Shown here: positions 8,327 through 17,264 of the stretch, piece after piece | Numbering within the stretch: position 1 is the stretch's first letter | Layout of the letters: the number at the start of each line of letters is the position of its first letter | Origin: Halanaerobium saccharolyticum | GTDB lineage: Bacteria > Bacillota > Halanaerobiia > Halanaerobiales > Halanaerobiaceae | Length of the DNA stretch: 36,190 bases | Assembly: GCF_003053565.1 (NCBI RefSeq) | Contig: NZ_QAXS01000031.1 | Location: 1 to 36,190 of the forward strand | Direction of reading: 5' to 3' | Program-made: the position numbers and the translations under genes | Notes under the pieces: generated by a model | Told to the model about the DNA's origin: nothing | Seen by the model: the letters and a program-made list of their open reading frames with translations, nothing else | Database searches by the model: none

Positions 8327-8352
8327 CACCAAAGAAAGAGGAAACTTTGGTG
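8327..8352 (-). promoter_or_regulatory. Expression-platform hairpin between the THF riboswitch and folT
   Basis: A perfect 8-bp stem CACCAAAG/CTTTGGTG with a 10-base loop TTTCCTCTTT. No T-run follows. The loop's CCTCTTT can pair with AGAGAGG directly before the folT Shine-Dalgarno, so translation control is more likely than termination (inference). Confidence 0.55.
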
Positions 8353-8354
8353 AC

Positions 8355-8442
8355 AGCGGACGCGACAGGGAGACCGCAGCTAAAAGCTTTCGTTTCAGAG
8401 CAACGTCCCATCTCTGAACACTCTACGCCTCCTGTCTACTCT
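8355..8442 (-). ncRNA. Tetrahydrofolate (THF) riboswitch
   Basis: About 88 nucleotides on the minus strand match the class I THF aptamer: AGAGTAGA at the 5' side, GGCGTAGAGTGT, a hairpin whose loop region holds GATGGGACGTTG, the AACGAA linker, a short GCTTTTAGC hairpin, TGCGGT, and the closing GCGTCCGCT. The aptamer arms GACAGG[A]G and CTCCCTGTC can form the closing helices. It lies about 74 bases before the folT ATG and after the fhs stop. THF binding in this family usually lowers expression of folate transport or synthesis genes. Confidence 0.92.
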
Positions 8443-8465
8443 ATCACTATATTTCATTTGTTTTT

Positions 8466-8494
8466 ATTATATCCCATCTAAACAAATTTTTAAA
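8466..8494 (-). promoter_or_regulatory. Candidate promoter for the riboswitch-folT transcript
   Basis: TATAAT (8466-8471) with a poor TTTAAA -35 (8489-8494) at 17 bases, just beyond the fhs stop codon. It would start transcription near 8459, about 17 bases before the aptamer. Confidence 0.45.
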
Positions 8495-8499
8495 GTTAT

Positions 8500-10170
8500 T
8501 TAGAACAATCCAGAAATTTTTCCATCAGCATCAATATCTATATCTTCAGCCGAAGGTCTTTTTGGCAGACCAGGCATTGTTAATACAGGACCGGTCATTA
8601 CAACTAAAAATCCAGCTCCCGCAGATAGATTAATTTCTTTTACACTAATTCTAAAACCACTGGGCCTTCCTTTTAAATTAGGATTATCAGAAATAGAACT
8701 CTGGGTTTTTGCCATACAGACTGGAATTTCAGCATAACCCTGCTTTTCATATTTTTTTATTTGAGCCAGCGCAGTATCACTATAATCAACACCATCAGCA
8801 CCATAGATTTCAGTGGCAATAGTTTCTATCTTTTCTTTAATTGGAGCCTTCTCATCATAGAGGAATTTAAACTTGCTCTCTTCATTTTCAAGCACATCCA
8901 CAACAGCATTTGCAAGTTCTTCTCCGCCTTCTCCACCGTTAGCCCAAACTTCAGATAAAGCTACATTGACTCCCAGTTCTTCACACTTTCTTCTTACTAA
9001 TTCTAATTCCGCTTCACTATCATCGGGGAATCTGTTTATAGCTACAACTGTCGGAACACCAAATTTATTGACATTTTCAATATGCTTTTCTAAATTTTCC
9101 ATACCTTCTTCCAGGGCAGCCAGATTTTCTTCTTTTAGATTATCCTTTGCTACTCCACCGTGCATTTTTAAAGCTCTAATGGTTGCAACTAAAACAGTTG
9201 CATCAGGTTCTAAATCAGCAAATCTGGATTTTATGTTATAAAATTTCTCAGCTCCCAGGTCAGCTCCAAAGCCAGCCTCTGTAACTGTAATATCTCCAAG
9301 TTTCATTGAAAATTTAGTTGCCATTACACTATTACATCCATGAGCAATATTTGCAAATGGCCCCCCATGAATAAAAGCAGGAGTGTTTTCTAGAGTCTGG
9401 ACTAAATTGGGTTTAATAGCGTCTTTCAATAAAGCTGTCATTGCTCCTTCTACCTTTAGATCATGAGCTGTTACACTTTCTCCATCATAAGTATAGCCAA
9501 TTACTATTTTTCCCAGTTTATCTTTTAGCTCCATCAAATCATTGGCCAGACACAAAATTGCCATAATTTCGGAAGCAACTGTGATTAAAAATCCATCTTC
9601 TCTGGGATATCCATTTTTAGTGCCACCAAGTCCAACCACAGTATTTCTTAATGCTCGATCATTCATATCTACCGCTCTTTTAAAAGTAATTTGAGTTGGA
9701 TCAATATTTAATTCATTACCCTGTTTAATATGATTATCAATCGCGGCTGCCAGTAGATTATGAGCGATCCCAATTGCGTGAATATCACCTGTAAAGTGAA
9801 GATTAATATCTTCCATAGGAATTACCTGAGCATAACCTCCACCTGCTGCACCACCTTTAATCCCCATTGTAGGTCCTAAAGAAGGTTCTCTAATTGCAAT
9901 AACTGCATTTTTTCCAATCCGATTTAATGCCTGTCCCAGTCCAACAGTAGTAGTGGTTTTACCCTCTCCGGCTGGAGTGGGAGTAATTGCAGTTACCAGC
10001 ACCAGTTTGCTATCAGAGTTATCAGAAAGTCTTTTTAGTACATCCAGTTTAACTTTTGCCTTATACTTACCATATAATTCCAGGTCATCTTCTTTTAAAC
10101 CAATCTGTTCAGCAATTTCTGTGATCTCTTTCATTGTGGCTTCCTGAGCAATTTGAATATCACTTTTCAC
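8500..10170 (-). CDS. fhs: Formate--tetrahydrofolate ligase
   Basis: Makes 10-formyl-THF from formate, ATP and THF; central to one-carbon supply and the Wood-Ljungdahl methyl branch in anaerobes. The 556-residue length is typical. The ATP loop [13 protein letters not shown] is at about 63-75. Other conserved blocks are [24 protein letters not shown] (split over about 93-116), [67 protein letters not shown] and a C-terminal [19 protein letters not shown]. The start is a GTG at 10168-10170 preceded by GGGGGAAG; the next in-frame ATG is 12 codons in and lacks as good a site. It is followed by the THF riboswitch and folT, forming a folate-related neighbourhood. Confidence 0.97.
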   Translation of the reverse strand: MKSDIQIAQEATMKEITEIAEQIGLKEDDLELYGKYKAKVKLDVLKRLSDNSDSKLVLVTAITPTPAGEGKTTTTVGLGQALNRIGKNAVIAIREPSLGPTMGIKGGAAGGGYAQVIPMEDINLHFTGDIHAIGIAHNLLAAAIDNHIKQGNELNIDPTQITFKRAVDMNDRALRNTVVGLGGTKNGYPREDGFLITVASEIMAILCLANDLMELKDKLGKIVIGYTYDGESVTAHDLKVEGAMTALLKDAIKPNLVQTLENTPAFIHGGPFANIAHGCNSVMATKFSMKLGDITVTEAGFGADLGAEKFYNIKSRFADLEPDATVLVATIRALKMHGGVAKDNLKEENLAALEEGMENLEKHIENVNKFGVPTVVAINRFPDDSEAELELVRRKCEELGVNVALSEVWANGGEGGEELANAVVDVLENEESKFKFLYDEKAPIKEKIETIATEIYGADGVDYSDTALAQIKKYEKQGYAEIPVCMAKTQSSISDNPNLKGRPSGFRISVKEINLSAGAGFLVVMTGPVLTMPGLPKRPSAEDIDIDADGKISGLF

Positions 10171-10291
10171 TATACTTCCCCCTCGAATAATTTGTTTGAA
10201 AATTTAAATTATATTTAATTCTTATTATATTATTTCAATGTAATTTAATTAATTCCTGCTTTGATATTTATTTCACTTATTTTTTCGTCAA

Positions 10292-11074
10292 TTAGATCTT
10301 CAGCTGCTTTCTGGAATTAAAAAATGTCCTGGCTCCGCGGTTTACCATAAAAAATACAGTTAAGGTTACACTTCCTAAAATCCCCATCATAATTGCAATC
10401 TGATACTTGATAGCAATTACTGGAGAGGCACCTGCTAAAATCTGACCGGTCATCATCCCGGGAAGAAATACAATCCCCATCCCCATCATCGAATTGATTG
10501 TTGGCAGTACAGCATTATAAAACGCTCTGTTGCTAATTTCTTTAACAGCGGTTTCTGGTTCAGCACCCAGCATTAAGTAATTTTCAATCAGTGCTTTATT
10601 ATCCTTAAATCCATCTATTAAATGGTTAACTCCCAAAGATATTCCGGTCATTGAATTTCCAATCAGCATTCCTGATAACGGAATAAAATAGTCAGCTCTA
10701 AACCACGGATCAAGCCCAACGACTATCAGGACAAAGAAAAAGATACTTATAGACGTTCCTAAAAACATTGAGCCTGCAATTATACCCTTCATTTTTTTTG
10801 ATATTTCTGAATCAACCCTACCATAAATATTATAGATTGCAAAAATCTCCATGATCAGCAAAATCAAAATACTGTAATATGGATTTTGATTTGCAAAAAC
10901 ATATTCTAAAATAAAACCCACTGCGACTAGTTGAATTGTCATTCTAACTGAAGCCAGCAATATTTCTCCTTTATGTCCAATTTCTTTTTGTTTGACAATA
11001 AAAAGCAGAATCAAAACAAAAATATAGGCAAATACCAGCTGTAATAATTGTATATTTATAATATCGTTCTCCAT
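10292..11074 (-). CDS. fetB: ABC transporter permease, FetB/YbbM (UPF0014) family
   Basis: Membrane subunit of a FetAB-type ABC exporter; in E. coli FetAB exports iron and protects against oxidative stress. The 260 residues contain about seven hydrophobic segments. UPF0014 markers include the early basic patch KQKEIGHKGEILLASVRMTIQLVAVGFIL, IPLSGMLIGNSMTGISLGVNHL, LMLGAEPETAVKEISNRAFYNAVLPTINSM and MGIVFLPGMMTGQILAGASPVIAIKYQI. The ATG start has an AGGAGG site. It lies 41 bases after fetA in a padR-fetA-fetB operon. The metal specificity is inferred from the family only. Confidence 0.9.
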   Translation of the reverse strand: MENDIINIQLLQLVFAYIFVLILLFIVKQKEIGHKGEILLASVRMTIQLVAVGFILEYVFANQNPYYSILILLIMEIFAIYNIYGRVDSEISKKMKGIIAGSMFLGTSISIFFFVLIVVGLDPWFRADYFIPLSGMLIGNSMTGISLGVNHLIDGFKDNKALIENYLMLGAEPETAVKEISNRAFYNAVLPTINSMMGMGIVFLPGMMTGQILAGASPVIAIKYQIAIMMGILGSVTLTVFFMVNRGARTFFNSRKQLKI

Positions 11075-11115
11075 AAAATTTCACTCCTCCTGTTTTTAAC
11101 TGTTTATTTAAACTC

Positions 11116-11742
11116 TCAGTCAGTAATTCTGCCAGCTTCTATATTAATTATCCTATCAGCAAATTTTTCGGCTATCTCTGGACTGTGAGTAACCATAATT
11201 AATGTTCTCTTATTTTCTCTAACATAATCAACTACCATCTGAATAATCTTTTCTTCTGTTTTCTTATCCAGAGAAGATGATGGCTCATCTAAAAGAAGCA
11301 CCTCTGGTTCCAGCAGCATAACCCTAGCCAGAGCCAGGCGCTGTTTTTCTCCCCCCGATAAATTCTCAGCATTATCACTCAAATTTTGACTTAACGAAAC
11401 TTTCTCCAGCAGCTCTTTATAATTTAAATTTTTAGAAATTCCATTATCAGCAATTTCTTCAGTTATTTTAAAATTATCTCTGATAGTTCCCTTAAAAATC
11501 TCCGGGTCCTGCGGCAGCATTACAACTTCTCTTCTCAAAGCAACAGGATCATAGCTTTCAATATTTTTATCTTTATAAAAGATTTCTCCCTGATCAGCTG
11601 TAATCATATTATTAAGCAGCTTTAGAAAAGTTGTCTTACCACCTCCACTGCTGCCGAGTATTGCTGTAACTAAATTTTTATCCAGTTCTATCTTTTCAAT
11701 ATTTAAAATATCTTTAAATATAACATTCTCAAGTTTAAACAT
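11116..11742 (-). CDS. fetA: ABC transporter ATP-binding protein, FetA/YbbL type
   Basis: ATPase subunit partnering the adjacent FetB-like permease. The 208-residue protein is a single, compact nucleotide-binding domain: Walker A GSSGGGKTT (residues 30-38), Q-loop around VVMLPQDPEIFKGTIRDN, signature LSGGEKQR (128-135), Walker B VLLLDEP (148-154), D-loop SSSLD and a switch His in VTHSPEIAEKFADRI. The short length and the EIFKGTIRDN block fit YbbL. The ATG start has a strong AAGGAGG site 13 bases after the padR stop, so it is in an operon with padR. Confidence 0.88.
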   Translation of the reverse strand: MFKLENVIFKDILNIEKIELDKNLVTAILGSSGGGKTTFLKLLNNMITADQGEIFYKDKNIESYDPVALRREVVMLPQDPEIFKGTIRDNFKITEEIADNGISKNLNYKELLEKVSLSQNLSDNAENLSGGEKQRLALARVMLLEPEVLLLDEPSSSLDKKTEEKIIQMVVDYVRENKRTLIMVTHSPEIAEKFADRIINIEAGRITD

Positions 11743-11754
11743 ATTTACCTCCTT

Positions 11755-12063
11755 CTAATTCATAATTTCATCTGATAACTCTCTAGTCTTTGCCTTTACT
11801 TCCTTTAAAACCTCTTCTCCTTTTGCTGTAAGACTGTAATACTTTCTTACTTTACCCTCAACAGTTTTCTCTTCACTATTTAATATTCCATCTGATTCCA
11901 TTGAGTGTAGAATTGGATATAATGTGCCGGAACTTATATTATAGCCATGACTTTTTAATTCTTCTATCATCCAGAGGCCAAAAAAAGGTTCTTTTTTAGC
12001 GTGATATAGAATATGAACTCTCATGAAAGCTAAAAAAAGTTTTCTTAAGATTTTATTTTCCAT
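11755..12063 (-). CDS. PadR family transcriptional regulator
   Basis: A 102-residue winged-helix protein. PadR features are the N-terminal helix followed by FFGLWMIEELKSHGYNISSGTLYPILHSMESDGILNSE (about residues 28-65: recognition helix in SSGTLYPILHSM) and the wing VRKYYSLTAKGEEVL. A short C-terminal helix would dimerise, as in the small PadR subgroup. It is the first gene of a padR-fetA-fetB unit and probably controls this operon in response to a metal or other stress exported by it; that link is inferred from position. Upstream is an extended -10 (TGCTATAAT) flanked by TTATCG/CGATAA arms. Confidence 0.88.
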   Translation of the reverse strand: MENKILRKLFLAFMRVHILYHAKKEPFFGLWMIEELKSHGYNISSGTLYPILHSMESDGILNSEEKTVEGKVRKYYSLTAKGEEVLKEVKAKTRELSDEIMN

Positions 12064-12075
12064 ACTTTCACCTCT

Positions 12076-12118
12076 TTATCGTTTTTCGTTATTGATTATT
12101 ATTATAGCATTTCGATAA
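12076..12118 (-). promoter_or_regulatory. padR operon promoter with inverted-repeat arms
   Basis: Extended -10 TGCTATAAT on the minus strand (-10 hexamer 12101-12106), with no good -35. Inverted TTATCG (12076-12081) and CGATAA (12113-12118) arms flank it and could be operator half-sites for the PadR protein. Confidence 0.5.
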
Positions 12119-12152
12119 TAAGATTAAAAGTAAAAAGCGAACATTTAATCAG

Positions 12153-12180
12153 AAAAAAACGACCAGCATATGCTGGTCGT
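12153..12180 (-). terminator. Intrinsic terminator after ftsH
   Basis: A perfect inverted repeat with 9-bp arms ACGACCAGC/GCTGGTCGT around ATAT, followed on the minus strand by six T residues. It lies 26 bases beyond the ftsH stop. Confidence 0.9.
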
Positions 12181-12206
12181 TTGATTAGTTATATATTTTT
12201 TCTATT

Positions 12207-14111
12207 TTAACCATTCTGTGGTTCAGGTTCAAAAGTAGTGATTATACTTTCCTGCTTATCTTCACCATCAGAATCATCTTCTTCTATTCTATCTTTATCT
12301 GGATCTCCAGTAATTTCTTCACCTCTCATCAGACGTTTAATCTGATCAGCGTGTAAAGTTTCATATTCTTTTAAGGCTGCCACAATTTTTTCTACTGTCT
12401 CAGAATTTTCTCTGAGCAGTCGTTCAGCCTTACTGTAGCATTCCTCAACCATCTTACTAATTTCTTTGTCAATTCGAGCAGCGACTTCTTCACTGTAATT
12501 TCTCTGACGAGAAATGTCTCTACCCAGAAATACCTGCTGATCATGTTTTTGACCTAAGGTTAGAGGACCTAAGTTTTCGCTCATTCCATACTCAGTCACC
12601 ATTGCTCTAATGATCTGGGTTGCTCGTTCAATATCATTTTGAGCACCTGTGCTAATATCATCAAGGAAAATTGCTTCCGCAGCTCTTCCTCCCATTAGAC
12701 TGGTAACTTTATCTAAAAGCTGTCCTTTGGTCATAAAGTTCTGATCATCTGACGGCAGAGGAACTGTAAATCCACCGGCTCTACCTCGAGGTATAATTGT
12801 CACTTTATGAGTGCGATCAGCATGCTCCAAAAGTTCACCCAGCAGAGCATGTCCAGTTTCATGATAGGAAACAAGATTTTTCTCTTCTTCAGAAACTACT
12901 TTACTCTTTCTAGCAGGTCCAGCAATAACTCGATCAATAGCATCATCAAATTCCTTCATTGCGATGATTTTCTTTGATCTTCTGGCCGCTAAAATAGCAG
13001 CTTCATTAGCAAGATTCTCCATATCGGCACCGGTAAATCCAGGGGTTCTTTTAGCAAGTACCTCTAAATCGATGTCGTCATCTAACGGTTTATCCTTAAC
13101 ATGTATTTCTAATATTTTTTGTCTTCCCAATCTATCAGGCTTATCTACCATTACCTGACGATCAAAACGTCCAGGTCTCAATAAAGCTGGATCTAGAACA
13201 TCGGGTCTATTGGTTGCAGCCATTAAAATAATACCTTCATTTGGTTCAAAACCATCCATTTCAACTAAGAGCTGGTTTAAGGTCTGCTCACGCTCATCGT
13301 GGCCGCCACCAAGTCCGGCTCCACGCTGGCGTCCAACTGCATCAAGCTCATCAATAAAGATAATACAGGGTGAATTTTTCTTACCCTTTTCAAATAAATC
13401 TCTAACTCTTGAGGCACCAACACCAACAAACATTTCCACAAAGTCAGAACCACTGATAAAGAAGAAGGGAACTCCCGCTTCTCCAGCAACTGCCTTTGCC
13501 ATAAGTGTTTTACCTGTTCCAGGAGGTCCAACCATTAAAACTCCCTTAGGTACTTCAGCACCCAATTCGGTAAATTTATCCGGTTTCTTTAAAAATTGAA
13601 TTACTTCCTGTAATTCTTCTTTCACCTCATCATAATTAGCAACATCATCAAAGGTTACCTTAACATCACTTTCATTTAGTTTAGCCTTGCTTTTACCAAA
13701 TGACATCATCTTGCTGCCGCCACCCTGCATTTTCTGCATAATGAAAATCCAGGCAACAATTAAAATCACAACAGGTAAAATATAACTTAGAATATTAATC
13801 CACCATGGTGTTGTCGGCTGTGGCTCAGTTTTTATATTCACATCGCCAGCCCGCAATTCCTGCATTAGTGATGGAATCGCCTCAGGTGGAACTGGAACTT
13901 TAAAATTTCTACTATTTATTGAACCTGTCACTTCCTGATTACCAATGATAGTCACCTGGTTAATATTATCAGCTTCAACTTCAGTTAGAAGATCTGTGTA
14001 TGTAAAATCTTCTAGAGTTGATGGTCCCTGCTGCATAAAAAATTGTGCAACTAAAATTGATATAGCAATCAGAATTAAATAAAATCCTATATTTTTAACA
14101 AACTTATTCAA
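12207..14111 (-). CDS. ftsH: ATP-dependent zinc metalloprotease FtsH
   Basis: Membrane-anchored hexameric AAA+ protease that degrades damaged membrane proteins and regulators. Transmembrane helices lie at about 8-26 and 103-124 with an extracytoplasmic domain between. The AAA module has Walker A GPPGTGKT (195-202), Walker [10 protein letters not shown] (250-258), [18 protein letters not shown] with the SRH arginines (301-318), and the protease domain has the zinc motif HETGH (417-421), with a third ligand Asp in the NDIERATQI segment. The 634-residue length is typical, with an acidic tail. The start is a TTG at 14109-14111, nine bases after GGGGAGG, giving the expected [14 protein letters not shown] consensus promoter (14155-14183) lies upstream, separate from the hpt gene. 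Confidence 0.97.
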   Translation of the reverse strand: MNKFVKNIGFYLILIAISILVAQFFMQQGPSTLEDFTYTDLLTEVEADNINQVTIIGNQEVTGSINSRNFKVPVPPEAIPSLMQELRAGDVNIKTEPQPTTPWWINILSYILPVVILIVAWIFIMQKMQGGGSKMMSFGKSKAKLNESDVKVTFDDVANYDEVKEELQEVIQFLKKPDKFTELGAEVPKGVLMVGPPGTGKTLMAKAVAGEAGVPFFFISGSDFVEMFVGVGASRVRDLFEKGKKNSPCIIFIDELDAVGRQRGAGLGGGHDEREQTLNQLLVEMDGFEPNEGIILMAATNRPDVLDPALLRPGRFDRQVMVDKPDRLGRQKILEIHVKDKPLDDDIDLEVLAKRTPGFTGADMENLANEAAILAARRSKKIIAMKEFDDAIDRVIAGPARKSKVVSEEEKNLVSYHETGHALLGELLEHADRTHKVTIIPRGRAGGFTVPLPSDDQNFMTKGQLLDKVTSLMGGRAAEAIFLDDISTGAQNDIERATQIIRAMVTEYGMSENLGPLTLGQKHDQQVFLGRDISRQRNYSEEVAARIDKEISKMVEECYSKAERLLRENSETVEKIVAALKEYETLHADQIKRLMRGEEITGDPDKDRIEEDDSDGEDKQESIITTFEPEPQNG

Positions 14112-14154
14112 ATTTATTTGCCTCCCCTACGACTTAAATCATATACAGTAAAAT

Positions 14155-14183
14155 ATTATAACACAACATTTATATTTTGTAAA
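14155..14183 (-). promoter_or_regulatory. ftsH promoter
   Basis: TTTACA (14178-14183), 17-base spacer, TATAAT (14155-14160) on the minus strand, about 45 bases upstream of the ftsH TTG start. The rest of the 14112-14303 spacer is very AT-rich with no clear terminator for hpt. Confidence 0.75.
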
Positions 14184-14303
14184 TAAAATGAGCTTTACTG
14201 GCACTTAATATTTTATAATTTATATTTTATTAATTAGCTCAACTAAATTATATTATAAACTATCAATATTAAATTTCAATTAAAAATTAAAAAAATATAA
14301 ATA

Positions 14304-14885
14304 TTAATCTTTAAGTCGCTGAGTATTTATATATAACTTTTCCTTTAAAACACCAATAAATGATAAATTCCTGTATTTCTCCGCAAAATCAAGACCATAA
14401 CCTACAACAAATTTATCCGGAATTTCAAAACCATTAAAATCTGCATCAATTTCTTTCTGAACTCTTCGATCAGGTTTATCTAGAAGAGTAACCACTTTGA
14501 TACTTTTCGGATCACGAGTTTCGAGCATATCAACTACATGTTTAAGAGTTCTACCTGTATCAATAATATCTTCTACAATTAAGAGGTGTCTTCCCTCAAT
14601 ATTTTCTTCCATATCTTTGATTATCCTAACAACTCCAGATGATTCTGTAGAAGCACCATAACTTGAAACATCCATAAAATCAAAAACTACAGGTAAGTCA
14701 ATTTCTCTAGCCAGATCAGCCATAAATAAAATTGCTCCCCTCAGAATACAGAGCATTACAATATCATCATCATCTTCATAACTGTCTGTAATTTCCTTTC
14801 CCAATTCTGAAATTCTCTGCTTTAATTCTTCCTCATCAATAATTACTTCTTTAATATCGTCTGCAAAAACAGTGTTTTTCCCCAT
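14304..14885 (-). CDS. hpt: Hypoxanthine phosphoribosyltransferase
   Basis: Purine salvage enzyme joining hypoxanthine or guanine to PRPP. The core is VMLCILRGAILFMADLAREI (flexible loop region), DFMDVSSYG, the PRPP-binding motif LLIVEDIIDTGRTL, and KFVVGYGLDFAEKYRNLSFIGVL at the C-terminus, all typical of bacterial HPRT. I choose the ATG at 14885 (193 residues): GAGGAGG lies seven bases before it. An in-frame ATG at 14900 would put that ribosome site inside the coding region. The gene begins one base after the tilS stop, the common tilS-hpt-ftsH order. Confidence 0.96.
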   Translation of the reverse strand: MGKNTVFADDIKEVIIDEEELKQRISELGKEITDSYEDDDDIVMLCILRGAILFMADLAREIDLPVVFDFMDVSSYGASTESSGVVRIIKDMEENIEGRHLLIVEDIIDTGRTLKHVVDMLETRDPKSIKVVTLLDKPDRRVQKEIDADFNGFEIPDKFVVGYGLDFAEKYRNLSFIGVLKEKLYINTQRLKD

Positions 14886-14886
14886 T

Positions 14887-16290
14887 TTAATCCTCCTCAT
14901 TATATTTTAACTTTAAAATTAAAACCTTATCTGTTTCCCTGGTGATTTTGTAAGTATCAGAAATCTTATAGGGCGGCAGCCAGATAATATTGTCTTCTGC
15001 ATCCACAATAAGCAGCAGCTGATCCCTCTTCTGTTTTGGAACTTTTTGATCAATTAAAATATCTTTAACTTTTTTATGTCCTGCCATGCCCAGTGGCTTT
15101 ATCCTATCTCCTGCTTTTCTATTTCTTAAAAATAAAGGTAATTGTAATTTTTGATAATCAAAAGCAGCTGTCAGAGAATCAGTAGAAAAAGAAAAATCAT
15201 CAATATCTATAATTCGGCTCACAAAACTGCAGTTATTATCAATTTCTATTGTTTCCCCAACTTCAAATTTGATTTTATTATTTAATTTATTGGTGGAATT
15301 GATTTTTTTGAAGAAAATTAGACTTGAATAACTAATTTCCACTCGAATACCAGAGGCAATATCAACCCCGCGGCCTGTCTTTTGGTTTTGAATCAATTTC
15401 TCTATTTCAAAAATATGATCAAGATATAAATCATCAAGATTACTGTTTAGTTTATTATAGATGTATCTATAAATTCTGCGCTGCAAAACCTGATCTAGAT
15501 TAATAATTTCATTAAAATCAACAACTATTTTATTCTCGTTTTCTGACTTTACAATTTGTTCATATTTTTTTGCTGCCATCTCCTGCAGAAATTCATTTTC
15601 TGCTGCAACCAATTTGCTGCTGCGGGCAATAACTTCCCTGGCATTATAATTGATCTCCTTTTCTACCAGTGGGAAAATTTCATTTCTAATAATATTTCTG
15701 CTGTAGATATTTTCCTGATTAGTGGTGTCAAAACGAGGTTCTAATTTTTTTTGCTTACAGTATGCTAATATTTCTTCTTTACTAAATTCAAGCAGAGGAT
15801 GAATAATTTTTATCCCATTCAACTCTGTCTTAGACTGAATTCCACTTAAACCCTGCAGACCACTTCCCCTAAACAAATTCAAAAGGACAGTTTCTGCCTG
15901 GTCATCTCTGTGATGTGCTAAAGCCAGTAAATCATAATTGTTTTTTTGAATAATTTCCTTAAAAAAATCAAATCTTAATTTTCTGGCCAGAGCTTCAGCT
16001 GAAGAATTATTTTTTTTGATTAATTCAGGTAAATTTACCTGCTTCAAAAAAAAATCAAAGCCCTTTTTTTGAGCGTAAGCTTTAACAAATTCAGCCTCTG
16101 CCGCAGACTCTTCCCGCAGCTTATGATCTACATGTGCCACAGCTATTTTAAGATCAAATTCCTCTTTGTATTCAGAAAAAAGCTCCACCATAGCTAAAGA
16201 ATCAGGGCCACCTGAGACAGCTAGCAGCAAATTTTTGCAGTCTTTAAGTAAATTGTTTTTAATTATATAATCTATAAATTTAGCCTCCAT
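14887..16290 (-). CDS. tilS: tRNA(Ile)-lysidine synthase
   Basis: Converts the C34 of tRNA-Ile(CAU) to lysidine so that it reads AUA and is charged with Ile. The 467-residue protein has the N-terminal PP-loop ATPase domain with SGGPDS (26-31), the HVDHKLREES block, ALAHHRDDQAETVLLNLFRGSGLQGLSGI, and a central helical domain. The C-terminal TilS domain contains RNRKAGDRIKPLGMAGHKKVKDILIDQKVPKQKRDQ (split here; about residues 392-426). The ATG start has a GGAGGA site. The only CAT-anticodon tRNAs in the window look like fMet and elongator Met, so the substrate tRNA is elsewhere. Confidence 0.96.
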   Translation of the reverse strand: MEAKFIDYIIKNNLLKDCKNLLLAVSGGPDSLAMVELFSEYKEEFDLKIAVAHVDHKLREESAAEAEFVKAYAQKKGFDFFLKQVNLPELIKKNNSSAEALARKLRFDFFKEIIQKNNYDLLALAHHRDDQAETVLLNLFRGSGLQGLSGIQSKTELNGIKIIHPLLEFSKEEILAYCKQKKLEPRFDTTNQENIYSRNIIRNEIFPLVEKEINYNAREVIARSSKLVAAENEFLQEMAAKKYEQIVKSENENKIVVDFNEIINLDQVLQRRIYRYIYNKLNSNLDDLYLDHIFEIEKLIQNQKTGRGVDIASGIRVEISYSSLIFFKKINSTNKLNNKIKFEVGETIEIDNNCSFVSRIIDIDDFSFSTDSLTAAFDYQKLQLPLFLRNRKAGDRIKPLGMAGHKKVKDILIDQKVPKQKRDQLLLIVDAEDNIIWLPPYKISDTYKITRETDKVLILKLKYNEED

Positions 16291-16355
16291 TAAAAATCCT
16301 CCAAAAAATAACTGTATTACTATATTTCAAGATCTAGAAATCTAAACCTGCAAAA

Positions 16356-17264
16356 TTATATATTTAATTGATTTTTTATTAAACCATGCAGCAGATCATG
16401 ATCACTGATCGACAATTCACTACTGACAATAAAATCTAAAATAGATTTTAAAATTATTAAACCAGCTATAATGATATCCGCTCTCTGAGGCTGTAATCCT
16501 TTAACATTTTTTCTCTCTTTTAAGTTTAAATTGCTCAGTTTATTGATAATTTTTTCTAATTCTTTTTTATTAATCCCTGTATTTTCAATTTTACTGCTGT
16601 CATAAACTTCGAGCTCCAGTTTAATAGCTGCCAGAGTAGTAATTGTGCCTCCCACTCCTCGAATTTTAAATTCCCTATTAAAATCAAGTTCACCTGCTAA
16701 CAAATCATTTACATAATTACTAATTTTATTAACCGATTCAGTTTTAAATTCAGCCTCTGGATTGACAACAAATTTTTCAGTCATTCTGACACAGCCAATG
16801 TCCAGACTTTTAAAATTTATTTTTGAGGCTTCAGACCAGATAAACTCTGTGCTTCCACCACCAATATCAATTAATAAAAAATCATTTTCTAAATTAGAAA
16901 CTGCACCAGCATAATTGAGCTCAGCTTCTTTTTCACCACTTATAATTTCAAGCTTAAAATTGAGTTCCTGCAGTTTATCTTTAAGCAGATAGGCATTATT
17001 AACATCTCTAAGAGCACTTGTACCAACAACTCGCAGCTTTTCAACCTGATAGCGATCTATAATGGCTCTAAACTTTTTTAATGCTTGATAAACCCTTTCA
17101 ACAGCAGCTGCCTTTAATTTTCGGTTTTTATCTACTCCTTCTCCCAACCTTGTTATTTCTAATTCTCTGGCCAGGATATCAAAGGAATTATTACCACTCT
17201 TTTCGCCAATCAACAGCCGACAGGAATTTGTTCCAATATCAATTGCTGCTGCTCTCAAACTCAT
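16356..17264 (-). CDS. Ppx/GppA family phosphatase
   Basis: ASKHA-fold phosphohydrolase related to exopolyphosphatase and pppGpp phosphatase; acts on polyphosphate and/or (p)ppGpp. The N-terminal phosphate loop AAAIDIGTNSCRLLI, RLGEGVDKNRKLK, VGTSALRDVNNAY, ISGEKEAELNYAGAV, LLIDIGGGSTEFIW and RGVGGTITTLAAI are the family blocks. At about 302 residues it is the short form without the C-terminal HD-like domain. I choose the ATG at 17264, which gives MSLRAAAIDIGTNS; starts further upstream (to 17321) would extend far into the DUF501 gene. It overlaps the DUF501 stop by 26 bases, implying coupling. Confidence 0.93.
   Translation of the reverse strand: MSLRAAAIDIGTNSCRLLIGEKSGNNSFDILARELEITRLGEGVDKNRKLKAAAVERVYQALKKFRAIIDRYQVEKLRVVGTSALRDVNNAYLLKDKLQELNFKLEIISGEKEAELNYAGAVSNLENDFLLIDIGGGSTEFIWSEASKINFKSLDIGCVRMTEKFVVNPEAEFKTESVNKISNYVNDLLAGELDFNREFKIRGVGGTITTLAAIKLELEVYDSSKIENTGINKKELEKIINKLSNLNLKERKNVKGLQPQRADIIIAGLIILKSILDFIVSSELSISDHDLLHGLIKNQLNI

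Noticed and set aside
8178-8411. 77-codon minus-strand frame reading through the THF riboswitch into folT
   Set aside because: It covers the aptamer and hairpin; folT has its own ATG with a strong Shine-Dalgarno.
8873-9241. 122-codon plus-strand frame opposite fhs, and similar Ser/Pro-rich frames opposite ftsH and tex
   Set aside because: Antisense frames created by codon bias of the real genes, without domains or ribosome sites.
13277-13531. 84-codon second frame on the same strand inside ftsH
   Set aside because: It overlaps the AAA module, where FtsH motifs are continuous, so there is no frameshift or nested gene to support.
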